Below the pieces are notes generated by a model. The model ran no database searches, was not told where the DNA came from, and was given only the letters and a program-made list of their open reading frames with translations. A stretch of DNA of 64,000 nucleotides from Rubrivivax sp. (GTDB taxonomy: Bacteria > Pseudomonadota > Gammaproteobacteria > Burkholderiales > Burkholderiaceae_C). The stretch is from NCBI GenBank assembly GCA_019635315.1, contig JAHBZT010000001.1:372001-436000 (forward strand), written 5' to 3'. Below are positions 1 to 8,079 of this stretch, piece by piece. The translations under genes were made by a program, and so were the position numbers. How positions within the stretch are numbered: position 1 is the stretch's first letter; every line of letters begins with the position of its first letter.

Positions 1-2
1 TG

Positions 3-599
3 CTGCCGGCGCCGGGTGCACTGCCGGCGCCGAGCGCGCTGCTGCTGGCGCCGCCGCCGGCGCCTGTCGTGCCGGCCGCCCCGGCATCGCCGGCCGCCAT
101 CCTGGCCGAACTGCACGGCCAGCGCGACGGCCAGCGTGCCGTCGTCGCCACGGCCCGGCAGAGCCGGCTGCGCATCGGCAGCGACACGCTGCAGCTGGAC
201 GTGACGCCGGCGCGCGACGGCTACCTGTACATCGCGCTCGCCGGCTCGGACGGGCGCAGCCTGGTGCTGCTGTACCCGAATGCGCTGGACGGCGACAACC
301 GCGTGCGCGCCGGCCGGCGCGTCACGCTGCCGGGGCCGCGCTGGGAGCTGGTCGCCGGCGGGCCGCCCGGCACCGAGACGCTGCTGGTGATGGTCAGCGA
401 CGCGCCGCGCGACCTGGCCACGCTGGCGCAGGAACCCAGCGGCCCGTTCATGCGCACCCTGCTCGACGCCGACGGCCGCGCGCGGCTGCAGTGGGTGCTG
501 GGCCACGGCACGCCGCGAGCCGGCTGCGGCCGGCCCGGGGCGCCGAGCTGCTCGGACGCCTTCGGCTCGGCGCTGCTGACGGTGGAGTCGGTGCGCTGA
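3..599 (+). CDS. DUF4384-like protein, C-terminal part (5' end outside window)
   Basis: The reading frame is open from the left edge to a TGA at 597-599, so only the C-terminal 198 codons are seen. A Pro/Ala-rich linker (first ~25 residues) leads into a beta-rich segment with the pattern 'GYLYIALAGSDG..LVLLYPN', which resembles DUF4384 domains found at the end of caspase-like, kinase-like or TPR proteins. In that family the domain is thought to be a periplasmic or cell-surface beta fold; no enzymatic residues are recognisable here. Two cysteines near the end (GCGRPGAPSC) could form a disulphide. The gene is followed 27 bp later by the convergent trxC. Family assignment is from motif resemblance only; the identity of the missing N-terminus is unknown. 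Confidence 0.6.
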   Translation: MPAPGALPAPSALLLAPPPAPVVPAAPASPAAILAELHGQRDGQRAVVATARQSRLRIGSDTLQLDVTPARDGYLYIALAGSDGRSLVLLYPNALDGDNRVRAGRRVTLPGPRWELVAGGPPGTETLLVMVSDAPRDLATLAQEPSGPFMRTLLDADGRARLQWVLGHGTPRAGCGRPGAPSCSDAFGSALLTVESVR

Positions 600-626
600 C
601 GAGCGGGCCGGCGCCCGGGCCCTTGC

Positions 627-1058
627 TCAGGCCGCGGCCAGCGCGACGATCGCCTGCACCGGCAGCGCGCCCGACTGGCGGGTCGTCTCGCGCCCGCCGT
701 GCAGCCGCACCAGCGTCGGGATGCCGCGGATGCCGAAACGCGCCGCCAGCTGCGGGTGCTCGTCGCTGTTGACCTTGACCAGCAGCGCACGGCCCTTGAG
801 CTGGGCGGCGGCCTGGGCGAAGGCCGGCGCCATCATGCGGCAGGGCCCGCACCAGGGCGCCCAGAAGTCCACCAGCACCGGCAGGTCGGTGTGCGCGACG
901 ACGCGGTCGAAGCCGGCCTCGTCCAGGTCGGCCGGCGCGCCGGCGAGCAGCGCCTGGCCGCAGCGGCCACAGCTCGGGTCGTCGGCCAGCCGGGCGGCCG
1001 GCACCCGGTTGGTGGCGCCGCAGTGGACGCAGGCGACATGGGAGGCAGCGACAGTCAT
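627..1058 (-). CDS. trxC: Thioredoxin 2 (zinc-ribbon thioredoxin TrxC)
   Basis: This is a 143-residue cytoplasmic protein-disulphide reductase. The N-terminal zinc ribbon has two CxxC pairs (Cys10/Cys13 and Cys30/Cys33). The thioredoxin fold follows, with the redox motif WCGPC at residues 69-73 and the cis-proline in 'IPTL' (Pro114). The zinc ribbon distinguishes TrxC from TrxA, and the length matches the family (about 140). The ATG at 1056-1058 was chosen because it places the first Cys pair at the usual distance from the start; the frame continues open upstream but nothing there looks like thioredoxin. It is transcribed divergently from the GspE-like gene. TrxC genes are often induced by oxidative stress, but no OxyR site is evident here. 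Confidence 0.95.
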   Translation of the reverse strand: MTVAASHVACVHCGATNRVPAARLADDPSCGRCGQALLAGAPADLDEAGFDRVVAHTDLPVLVDFWAPWCGPCRMMAPAFAQAAAQLKGRALLVKVNSDEHPQLAARFGIRGIPTLVRLHGGRETTRQSGALPVQAIVALAAA

Positions 1059-1218
1059 GCGGCTTACATGGGGCGGCGCCGGGCGCCTGCAAGAGGCGGC
1101 GCGATTGATCTGGCGCAATCCCTGCGGGGTATCGCCGCGCGCCGGCCGACGCCGGACCGGACCCCGTGAAGGACGTCCTTGCCCGCGGGCATCGGGCACC
1201 GGATAGTCTGCGGCGACC

Positions 1219-3111
1219 ATGAGCACCGTGCTGCCCGCCTCCGCCGACGCCTCGACCAGCCTCGACCAGCTCTGGCATGCGCTGCAGTCGCCGCCGGCGG
1301 CGCGCGCGCCGCACCTCGGCGAGGCGCTGGTCGCGCGCGGCCTGATCGACCGCGGGCTGCTGGCGCAGGCGCTGGCCGCGCAGCGCGAGTCGCGCCCGCA
1401 CCGGCTGCTCGGCCGCATGCTGGTCGAAGGCGGCGTCATCACCGAGGCCCAGCTCGACACCACGCTGGCGCAGTGGCTGGGCGTGCAGGTCGCCGACCTG
1501 CGCCAGCTGCAGCCCGAGCCCGAGGCGCTGCGCCTGCTGCCGCAGACGCTGGCCGAGCGCGAAGGCGTGCTGCCGCTGATGCGGCGCGAGGACACGCTGG
1601 TCGTCGCGGTGCCCGACCCCTGGGACCAGAAGCTGCTGGACGAACTGCGCTTCGTCTGCGATGCGAAGGTCGTCGCCGTCGCCGCCGTGCCGGGCACGCT
1701 GGCGCCGGCGATCGCGCGCGCTTACCGGCCGGCGCCCGCGCCGGCGGCCGTCCCCGGCACGCCGCCACCGCGCAGCCTGGCCGGTGTGCGCTCGCTGCGC
1801 GAGCTGGCCGACGAGCTGTCGGCGCATGCCGCGGCCGACGCCGGCAACGACCCGACGGTGGTCTCCGAGTCGGACAACACGCTGGTGCGGCTGGTCAACC
1901 GGCTGATCGCCGATGCGATCGCGCTGCGTGCCTCGGACATCCACGTCGAGACCGCCGAGGCGCCGCGCCCGGTGGTCGTGCGCCTGCGCATCGACGGCGA
2001 GCTGCAGCGCCACCTGGAGCTGCCGGCGCAGGTGCGCTTCGCGCTCGTCGCGCGGCTGAAGATCATGGCCGACCTGGACATCGCGGAGCACCGCAAGCCG
2101 CAGGACGGCAAGATCGACTTCGCGCGCTTCGGCGGTGCCCATGTCGAGCTGCGCATGGTCACCGTGCCGACCTCGCGCGGGCTCGAGGACGTGGTGCTTC
2201 GGCTGCTGTCGGGCCTGAAGCCGATGCCGCTGGACGGCATCGGCCTGAGCGGGCGCAACCTGCAGTCGCTGCGCGGCGTGATGGGCAAGGCCTACGGGCT
2301 GGTGCTGATCTGCGGCCCCACCGGCTGCGGCAAGACGACGACGCTGCACTCGGTGATGCGCGAGCTCAACGTCGACAAACGCAAGATCTGGACCGCCGAG
2401 GACCCGGTGGAGATCACGCAGGAGGGCCTGCGCCAGGTGCAGGTCAACCCGCGCATCGGCTGGACCTTCGCCGCGGCGATGCGCACCTTCCTGCGCGCCG
2501 ACCCGGACGTGATCATGATCGGCGAGATGCGCGACGAGGAGACCGCGCGCATCGCGGTCGAGGCCTCGCTGACCGGCCACCTGGTGATGAGCACGCTGCA
2601 CACCAACTCGGCGCCGGAGAGCATCACGCGGCTGCTGGAGATCGGGCTGGACCCGTTCATGTTCTCCGACTCGCTGCTGGCCGTGCTGGCGCAGCGCCTG
2701 GTGCGCCGGCTGTGCACGCACTGCCGGGTGCCGGAGCTGCTGGACGAGCGGGCGGTGGAGTCGATGGCGCACCAGTACCTGGCCAGCAGCAACGGCATCG
2801 GGTTGCCGGCCGAGCAGCTGGTCGAGCGCTGGCGCCGCGACCATGGCGACGGCCAGGGCCGGTTGCGCCTGTGGCGCCGCCACGGCTGCCCGCAGTGCGA
2901 GGGCAGCGGCTACCGCGGCCGCATGGGCCTGCACGAGCTGATGGTGTCCGACGAGCGGCTGCGCGAGCGCATCCGCCATCGCGCGTCCGCCGCCGAATTG
3001 CAGGCCGCCGGGCTGGCCGCCGGCATGGTCACGCTGCGCCAGGACGGCATCGAGAAAGTGCTGGCCGGCGACACCGACCTCGCCGAGGTGCTGGCCGCCG
3101 CCAACCAGTGA
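1219..3111 (+). CDS. Orphan GspE/PilB-type secretion or pilus ATPase
   Basis: This is a 630-residue hexameric ATPase of the type II secretion/type IV pilus family. It has an N-terminal MshEN/GspE-N-like region (roughly residues 30-170), a Walker A motif GPTGCGKTT at 366-374, and a Walker B/Asp-box region 'DPDVIMIGEMRDEE' at 428-441. The His-box 'GHLVMSTLHTN' follows. The C-terminal zinc-binding module has two CxxC pairs (Cys499/Cys502 and Cys557/Cys560). All motor residues are intact, so it should hydrolyse ATP. No gspF, gspD, pilin or other secretion gene lies nearby, so it probably powers a machine encoded elsewhere or has been recruited to another role. The next gene starts 10 bp downstream on the same strand and is likely co-transcribed. 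Confidence 0.9.
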   Translation: MSTVLPASADASTSLDQLWHALQSPPAARAPHLGEALVARGLIDRGLLAQALAAQRESRPHRLLGRMLVEGGVITEAQLDTTLAQWLGVQVADLRQLQPEPEALRLLPQTLAEREGVLPLMRREDTLVVAVPDPWDQKLLDELRFVCDAKVVAVAAVPGTLAPAIARAYRPAPAPAAVPGTPPPRSLAGVRSLRELADELSAHAAADAGNDPTVVSESDNTLVRLVNRLIADAIALRASDIHVETAEAPRPVVVRLRIDGELQRHLELPAQVRFALVARLKIMADLDIAEHRKPQDGKIDFARFGGAHVELRMVTVPTSRGLEDVVLRLLSGLKPMPLDGIGLSGRNLQSLRGVMGKAYGLVLICGPTGCGKTTTLHSVMRELNVDKRKIWTAEDPVEITQEGLRQVQVNPRIGWTFAAAMRTFLRADPDVIMIGEMRDEETARIAVEASLTGHLVMSTLHTNSAPESITRLLEIGLDPFMFSDSLLAVLAQRLVRRLCTHCRVPELLDERAVESMAHQYLASSNGIGLPAEQLVERWRRDHGDGQGRLRLWRRHGCPQCEGSGYRGRMGLHELMVSDERLRERIRHRASAAELQAAGLAAGMVTLRQDGIEKVLAGDTDLAEVLAAANQ

Positions 3112-3121
3112 AACGCAGACC

Positions 3122-4174
3122 ATGAGTGCCTACGACCCGCCGCCGGGGCCGGCGACGCTGCCGCTGCCGCTGCTGGCCCAGACCGGCGAGGCGGTGGCCG
3201 CCGCCGCGTCGCGGCTGCAGGCCGCCTGGCCCGGCGCGCCGGCGGCCGCCACCGCCGAGATCGGCGCACTGGAGGAACTGGGGCTGCAGCTGCAGGCCAC
3301 GGCGCGCGTGCTCGCCGCGCCGGCCGGCGCGCGGCCCGAGCGCGTGGACCTCGGCGTCGCGGCGCTGCAGGCGCGCGCCGAGTGGACGCGTGCCTTCGCG
3401 CGCGCCGGCGCGAGCTGGCGCGGGCCGGAGCAGGGCGTCGAGGTCGTCACCAACGCGCCGGTGCTCAAGCTGCTGCTGGACCTGGCGCTGGCGCATGCGC
3501 TGGGGCTGGGCTCGCAGGTCCGCGTCGACGTGCTGCTGCGCGGCCAGCCGGTGCTGGCCACGCTGTGCGTGGAGGTCTCGCGGCCCGGCGGCGCGCTGTT
3601 CCAGGTGCGGCCCGGTGAAGCCGCGGAGTTGCACTGGCAGCTGCTGACGCTGCTGGCCCGCCATGCCGGCGTCGTCGCCGAGCGCCAGGTGCAGGCGCAG
3701 GCGGTCGAGCTGTCGCTGGCCTGGCCGCCGGCCGCTTCCGCGTCGTCGGGCGCGCTCGCACTGCAGCCGCTGCCCGAGCCCGCGATGCTGCCGGCCACGC
3801 CGCTGCCGGCCGGTCTGCGCGTGCTGCTGCTGGAGCCGCACGAGCCGACGCGGGTGCTGGCCGAGCGGCTGATGGCCGGCGCCGGACTGCGCGTGCAAGC
3901 CGCGGCGACGGTGGGCCAGGCGCGCGGCGCGCTGCTGCAGGCGCTGCCCGACGTGCTGGTCAGCGGGCTGCCCGGCAGCGACCCCGCGCTGGCGCTGCTG
4001 CTGCAGGACCTGCGCGCCCGCCAGGGCGGGCTGCGCGTGCTGGAGCTGTCGAACGACCCGCACGCCTTCGCGACCTCGCTGCCGCAGGCCGGCGCGCCGG
4101 CGCGCGTGGCGCGCGACGACCTGGAGCGCACGCTGGTCGCGGCGCTGGCCCAGGAGCTCAACGCCCCGGGCTGA
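3122..4174 (+). CDS. Degenerate histidine-kinase-like / pseudo-receiver protein
   Basis: This 350-residue cytoplasmic protein has no named family that I can give with confidence. Residues ~100-205 resemble a histidine-kinase ATP-binding fold: an N-box-like helix (TNAPVLKLLLDLALAHAL) is followed by beta strands, but the G1 and G2 boxes are not recognisable. After a short Pro/Ala linker, residues ~232-340 look like a receiver domain (RVLLLEPHEPTR at the first strand). The position of the phospho-acceptor Asp reads 'VLVSGLPG', so the Asp appears replaced. It would therefore be a signalling scaffold rather than an enzyme. It starts 10 bp after the GspE-like ATPase, which suggests a regulatory partner of that ATPase. 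Its stop codon abuts the stop of the convergent LysR gene. Confidence 0.7.
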   Translation: MSAYDPPPGPATLPLPLLAQTGEAVAAAASRLQAAWPGAPAAATAEIGALEELGLQLQATARVLAAPAGARPERVDLGVAALQARAEWTRAFARAGASWRGPEQGVEVVTNAPVLKLLLDLALAHALGLGSQVRVDVLLRGQPVLATLCVEVSRPGGALFQVRPGEAAELHWQLLTLLARHAGVVAERQVQAQAVELSLAWPPAASASSGALALQPLPEPAMLPATPLPAGLRVLLLEPHEPTRVLAERLMAGAGLRVQAAATVGQARGALLQALPDVLVSGLPGSDPALALLLQDLRARQGGLRVLELSNDPHAFATSLPQAGAPARVARDDLERTLVAALAQELNAPG

Positions 4175-5149
4175 TCAGGCCGCGCCGGCCGGGGTCTCGG
4201 CCTTCGAGTCGGCGGCCAGGCGCGCCGCGATCGCGTCGCCGACGAACTGCATGAAGGCGCGCACGCGCGCGGTCTGGCGCAGGTCCGGGTGGGTCAGCAG
4301 CCAGACCGGCACCGAGAGTTCGGGAATCACCTCCGACACCGCGACCAGGTCCGGGTGGCGCGCCGCCATGAAGGTCGGCAGCACGCCGATGCCGATGCCG
4401 GTGTTGAGCATCGCCGCGACGGCGTCGAAGATGTCCACGCGCACGCGCACGCGCGACGTGGCCAGCGCCGAGCGCATCCAGCGGTCGTAGACGCGCTGCG
4501 TCGCGTCGCGCTCGAAGGCCACCCAGGGCGCGTCGCGCAGCAGCTCGGCCAGCGGCGTCACGCGCTGCGGCAGCCCCGGCGCGCCGCGGCGCGCGAAGGC
4601 GCGGCAGTGCGTCATGCCGAGCTGGCGGCCGACCAGGTGCTCGGCGACGTTGACCGTCAGGCGCAGCGCCACGTCGGCCTCGACACGCGACCAGCCCGAG
4701 GGCGCGCCGGCCGCGCCGGCGGCGCCGGTCTGGCGGCGCGAGAGGTCCACCAGCACCGCATTCTCGACCACCTCGACCTCGATGCCCGGGTAGGCGGCGG
4801 CGAAGTCGGCCAGCGGCTGCGGCAGCAGGTGTTCCATCAGCACGAAGGCGGTGGTCAGGCGCAGCGGTCCGGTGAGCTCGCGGTCGCGGCCCAGCACCTG
4901 GCGCTCGATCTCGTCGGCCTGGTCGGCCATGCGCCGCGCCAGCTCCACGACCACGGCGCCGGCCTCGGTGGGCTGCCAGCCGCCGCGGGCGCGGTCGAAC
5001 AGGCGTGCGCCCAGGCGCTGCTCCAGCGCGTCGAGCCGGCGCAGCACGGTCGTGGCATTGACCTTCAGCTCGCGCGCCGCGGCCGCCAGCGTGCCGGCAT
5101 GGCCGACGGCGAGCGCGACGCGCAGGTCGCTCCAGTCGATCTCGGGCAT
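4175..5149 (-). CDS. LysR-family transcriptional regulator
   Basis: This 324-residue protein carries the N-terminal winged HTH of LysR regulators (residues ~5-64, 'AGTLAAAARELKVNATTVLRRLDALEQRLGARLF') and a C-terminal effector-binding domain ending with the typical 'GIGIGVLP' strand. The start ATG is preceded by a strong ribosome site (GGAGG) six bases upstream. The gene is divergent from a 70-residue gene across a 133-bp AT-richer spacer that holds two short dyads, the usual arrangement for a LysR regulator and its target. The ligand cannot be predicted. Its stop TGA (read on the minus strand) directly abuts the stop of the upstream convergent gene. Confidence 0.92.
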   Translation of the reverse strand: MPEIDWSDLRVALAVGHAGTLAAAARELKVNATTVLRRLDALEQRLGARLFDRARGGWQPTEAGAVVVELARRMADQADEIERQVLGRDRELTGPLRLTTAFVLMEHLLPQPLADFAAAYPGIEVEVVENAVLVDLSRRQTGAAGAAGAPSGWSRVEADVALRLTVNVAEHLVGRQLGMTHCRAFARRGAPGLPQRVTPLAELLRDAPWVAFERDATQRVYDRWMRSALATSRVRVRVDIFDAVAAMLNTGIGIGVLPTFMAARHPDLVAVSEVIPELSVPVWLLTHPDLRQTARVRAFMQFVGDAIAARLAADSKAETPAGAA

Positions 5150-5178
5150 CGGTCACCTCCGGCGTGGGCGGCTAGTCG

Positions 5179-5226
5179 CTGCACAAATGCAGTCTTGCGC
5201 TGCGATAAGGATTGTTGTCTGCAACA
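5179..5226. promoter_or_regulatory. Candidate LysR binding region (two dyads)
   Basis: Two 14-bp inverted repeats with 5-bp arms and 4-bp centres lie in the divergent spacer: CTGCACAAATGCAG at 5179-5192 and TGTTGTCTGCAACA at 5213-5226. Their centres are 34 bp apart. This fits the paired recognition and activation sites used by LysR tetramers. The spacer is distinctly AT-richer than its surroundings. Binding is inferred, not shown. Confidence 0.4.
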
Positions 5227-5282
5227 TCGCAAGTCTCTAGAGTATTGACATCCGAGTAAACCCGATAATCACCGGAGTCGCC

Positions 5283-5495
5283 ATGAACACCATCACCCTG
5301 CCCCGGCCCGCCTGCGTCGCGCCTGCAGCGGCGCGTGGCGTGGCGCCATCCACGTGCCGGCCGCGGCCGGCGCCGCCCGTCGCGGGCACCGACGACCGGG
5401 CGGCCACGGCCGGCTGGCTCGACCGCCTGGCGGCCTGGGCCGAAGCGGCGCCGCAGCACCATCGGCTGGGTCGCTGGACGCAGACCCGGCGCTGA
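5283..5495 (+). CDS. Small basic protein, target candidate of divergent LysR
   Basis: This is a 70-residue open frame with a GGAG ribosome site seven bases before the ATG. The N-terminal half is Pro/Ala/Arg-rich and low in complexity; the C-terminal half is better defined ('GWLDRLAAWAEAAPQHHRLGRW') and predicts one amphipathic helix. The end resembles small Burkholderiales proteins with a helix followed by an HxLGxW-type tail, but I cannot name a family. The good ribosome site, the divergent LysR gene and the dyads between them argue that it is expressed. It ends 57 bp before the sigma-factor gene, with a GC-rich stem-like stretch between. Confidence 0.5.
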   Translation: MNTITLPRPACVAPAAARGVAPSTCRPRPAPPVAGTDDRAATAGWLDRLAAWAEAAPQHHRLGRWTQTRR

Positions 5496-5552
5496 TCCCC
5501 CCGGCCGGCCCGGCGGCCGGAATAATGCGCGGGCCCGCGACGTAAGCCCGCC

Positions 5553-6077
5553 GTGCACGCCCCACCCGCCTTCCGGCGCCACCTGCTCGATGCGATCCCG
5601 CGCCTGCGCCGCTATGCGCGTTCGCTGGGGCTGGACGGCCCGATGGCCGACGACCTGACGCAGCTGACGCTGGAGCGGGCGCTGTCGCGCTGGCAGCAGT
5701 TCGACAGCGCGCGCGACATGACGGTGTGGCTGCTGTCGATCGCGCACAACGCGCACCTCGATGGCCGCCGGCGCGACGCGCGCCTGACGGTGGTCGACCC
5801 CGACGAGATGCAGCGCGCGCAGGACGCCGACGGCGGCGACCCCGGCACCGACGTCGGCCTGCGCCTGGACCTGCTGCGCGCGCTGGCCCGCCTGGCGCCC
5901 GAGCAGCGCGAGACGCTGCTGCTGGTGTGCGTCGAGCAGCTCAGCTACGCCGAGACGGCCCAGGTCATGGGCACGCCGATCGGCACCGTGATGTCGCGCG
6001 TGTGCCGCGCGCGCGCCGCGCTGCGCCGCCTGCTCGACGGTGGCAGCGCCGCGCCGCCGCTGCGCCGAGTGCTGTGA
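5553..6077 (+). CDS. ECF-type RNA polymerase sigma factor
   Basis: This 174-residue sigma-70 family protein of the extracytoplasmic-function group has region 2 at roughly residues 8-75 ('MADDLTQLTLERAL...TVWLLSIAHN') and region 4 at roughly 110-165 ('LAPEQRETLLLVCVEQLSYAETAQVMGTPIGTV'). Regions 1 and 3 are absent, as usual for the ECF group. The start is taken as GTG at 5553 because it precedes the first region 2 helix; no strong ribosome site is visible. The anti-sigma gene follows immediately, overlapping if its upstream GTG is used, which implies translational coupling. The regulon is unknown. Confidence 0.93.
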   Translation: MHAPPAFRRHLLDAIPRLRRYARSLGLDGPMADDLTQLTLERALSRWQQFDSARDMTVWLLSIAHNAHLDGRRRDARLTVVDPDEMQRAQDADGGDPGTDVGLRLDLLRALARLAPEQRETLLLVCVEQLSYAETAQVMGTPIGTVMSRVCRARAALRRLLDGGSAAPPLRRVL

Positions 6078-6082
6078 AGACC

Positions 6083-6973
6083 ATGGACAGCGACCGCATC
6101 ACCCCCGAACAGCTCAGCGCCTGGGTCGACGGCGAACTCGACGCCGCCGAGCACGCGCGTGTCGAGGCCTGGCTGCGCCAGCATCCCGAGGACGCCGCGA
6201 CAGTGCGCCAGTGGGCCGCCGACCGCGACGCGCTGCGCGCGCTGCTGGCCGGCGCGGACGACGAGCCGCTGCCAGCGGCGCTGGGCGAGACGGTCTGGCG
6301 CGGCGCGGCGCCGTCGCAGGCACCGGGTGCCGCGGCGTCCGGCCGCTGGCGCATCGCCGGCGTGGCGGGCGTGGCTGCACTGGTGGGCGCGCTCGCCGGC
6401 GGCGCCGGGGTGTGGCAGTGGCAGCAGCGGCCGCCGGCGTTGCAGGCGCAGCGGACGCTGCCGGCCCCCGGGGCGCCGTCCGCCGTGACCGACGCCGGCT
6501 GGGTGCAGCGGGCCGCACAGGCGCACAGCGTCTACGTGCCCGAGCCGCGCCACGCCGTCGAGGTGGCGGCGCAGGAGGAACACCTGGCGCGCTGGCTGAC
6601 CCGCCGCATCGAGGTGCCGGTGACGCTGTTCGACCTCTCGGCCGAGGGCTTCCGGCTCGTCGGCGGCCGCCTGCTGCCCGACGGCGCCGGCAAGAGCGCC
6701 CAGCTGATGTACCAGGACGGCGAAGGCCGGCGCGTCACGCTGTACCTGCGCAAACCCGAGCCCGGCAGCGAGACCGCCTTCCGCTGGGAGCAGCAGGGCG
6801 AGCTGGGCCTGTTCTACTGGGTCGAGCCGGGCGCTGGCTTCGCACTCGTCGGGGCGCTGCCGCGCGAACGGCTGCTGGCGCTGGCGCAGGCCGTCTACCG
6901 CCAGCATCCGGGGGCGCTGCCGCAGGCCCCCGCCGCGCCGGCGCCCGCTGCGCCGCCCCGGCCCACGTCCTGA
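6083..6973 (+). CDS. Membrane anti-sigma factor, RsiW/RseA-like
   Basis: This 296-residue protein has a short cytoplasmic anti-sigma domain (residues ~5-60, beginning 'TPEQLSAWVDGELDAAEHARVEAWL'), a single membrane segment (~91-111) and a periplasmic domain of ~185 residues rich in beta structure. It should hold the ECF sigma factor encoded just upstream at the inner membrane and release it on an envelope signal. No zinc-binding HxxxCxxC motif is visible in the N-terminal domain. A GTG at 6074, overlapping the sigma stop, could add three residues; the ATG at 6083 was preferred. The C-terminus is Ala/Pro-rich. Confidence 0.88.
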   Translation: MDSDRITPEQLSAWVDGELDAAEHARVEAWLRQHPEDAATVRQWAADRDALRALLAGADDEPLPAALGETVWRGAAPSQAPGAAASGRWRIAGVAGVAALVGALAGGAGVWQWQQRPPALQAQRTLPAPGAPSAVTDAGWVQRAAQAHSVYVPEPRHAVEVAAQEEHLARWLTRRIEVPVTLFDLSAEGFRLVGGRLLPDGAGKSAQLMYQDGEGRRVTLYLRKPEPGSETAFRWEQQGELGLFYWVEPGAGFALVGALPRERLLALAQAVYRQHPGALPQAPAAPAPAAPPRPTS

Positions 6974-7058
6974 TCCGGCGCCTCGTGTCCGCGGCCGCCG
7001 GACATGCCCGCCGCGCGCACTGGCATGGGCCCTGCCTAGAATGCCCCGAGGCCCCGCG

Positions 7059-7955
7059 ATGAAGACCGACGCCGACCTGCGCCCGCCCCGCCTGCTCGCC
7101 GCCTGCGGCTGCACGCGCCACGGCCGGCGCGCCTTCACGACGCTGTTGCTGGCCGGCGCCGCCGCGGCGTCGGCGCCGGTGCGGGCGCAGACCATGCCCG
7201 AGTGCCGGCGCTCGCGCGCCGCGCGGCTGGTGCCGGCGCCGACCGTGGAGCGCTCGGCGGCGCAGCAGTACCAGCAGCTGCTCGGCGACGCACGCGGCAA
7301 GCAGGCGCTGGCGCCGGCCAACCACCCGCAGGTGCAGCGGCTGCGCTACATCGCGCAGCGCATCGTGCCCTTCGCGCCGGAGTGCAACGAGCGCGCGCGC
7401 GAGTGGCGCTGGGAGGTCAACCTGCTGGGCAGCAACCAGCTCAACGCCTTCTGCATGCCGGGCGGCAAGATCGCCTTCTTCCACGGCATCCTGGCCCAGT
7501 TGCAGCTCAGCGACGACGAGGTCGCGGTGATCATGGGCCACGAGGTCGCGCATGCGCTGCTGGAGCATGCGCGCGAACGCATGGCCAAGAGCACCGGCAC
7601 GCAGATCCTGCTGCGCGGCGGCGCCGCGCTGCTGGGGCTGGGCAGCCTGGGCGACGTCGCGGCGCAGTACGGCAGCCAGCTGCTGACGCTGACCTTCAGC
7701 CGCCAGGACGAGTCCGAGGCCGACGCGCTGGGCCTCGTGCTGTCCACGCGCGCCGGCTACGACCCCGCCGCCGGCGTGACGCTGTGGCAGAAGATGGGTG
7801 CGGCCAGCGGCGGCCGCGCGCCGCCGCAGTGGCTGTCCACGCACCCGGCCGGCGAGACGCGCATCCGCGACATCCAGCAGCGGCTGCCGGCGCTGGCGCC
7901 GGTCTTCGCCGCGGCGCCGCGGCCGGACCGCCGCTTCGCGCCGCCCAAGCCCTAG
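7059..7955 (+). CDS. Exported M48 family zinc metalloprotease
   Basis: This is a 298-residue protease. The zinc motif HEVAH is at residues 161-165, and the third ligand is the Glu of 'ESEADALG' (about 220). A twin-arginine-like leader (GRRAFTTLLLAG) ends near a cleavage site after 'PVRA' (about residue 43), so the enzyme should act in the periplasm or at the outer membrane, like the BepA/LoiP-type peptidases that handle outer-membrane proteins. There is no long C-terminal TPR domain, so it is closer to the short LoiP type. The ATG at 7059 was chosen over 7041 because a GAGG site lies seven bases before it; a TAGAAT element at 7037-7042 may be part of its promoter. Confidence 0.9.
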   Translation: MKTDADLRPPRLLAACGCTRHGRRAFTTLLLAGAAAASAPVRAQTMPECRRSRAARLVPAPTVERSAAQQYQQLLGDARGKQALAPANHPQVQRLRYIAQRIVPFAPECNERAREWRWEVNLLGSNQLNAFCMPGGKIAFFHGILAQLQLSDDEVAVIMGHEVAHALLEHARERMAKSTGTQILLRGGAALLGLGSLGDVAAQYGSQLLTLTFSRQDESEADALGLVLSTRAGYDPAAGVTLWQKMGAASGGRAPPQWLSTHPAGETRIRDIQQRLPALAPVFAAAPRPDRRFAPPKP

Positions 7956-8079
7956 CCGCACCGCGCGGCCGCGCCGGCGACCGGCCGCCGCCGCCGCCGC
8001 CGGCGCCTTGTTCGCCCGCGGCGCGTCCCACAGAATGCGGATGCCGGCAACATGCCGAAACAACAGCATTCGCGTGGTC

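Noticed and set aside
1105-1118. TTGATCTGGCGCAA upstream of trxC as an Fnr-type site
   Set aside because: The left half fits TTGAT, but the right half matches ATCAA at only three of five positions; not strong enough to list.
5245-5269. TTGACA and GATAAT before the 70-residue gene as a promoter
   Set aside because: The hexamers look good but are only 13 bp apart, too close for sigma-70.
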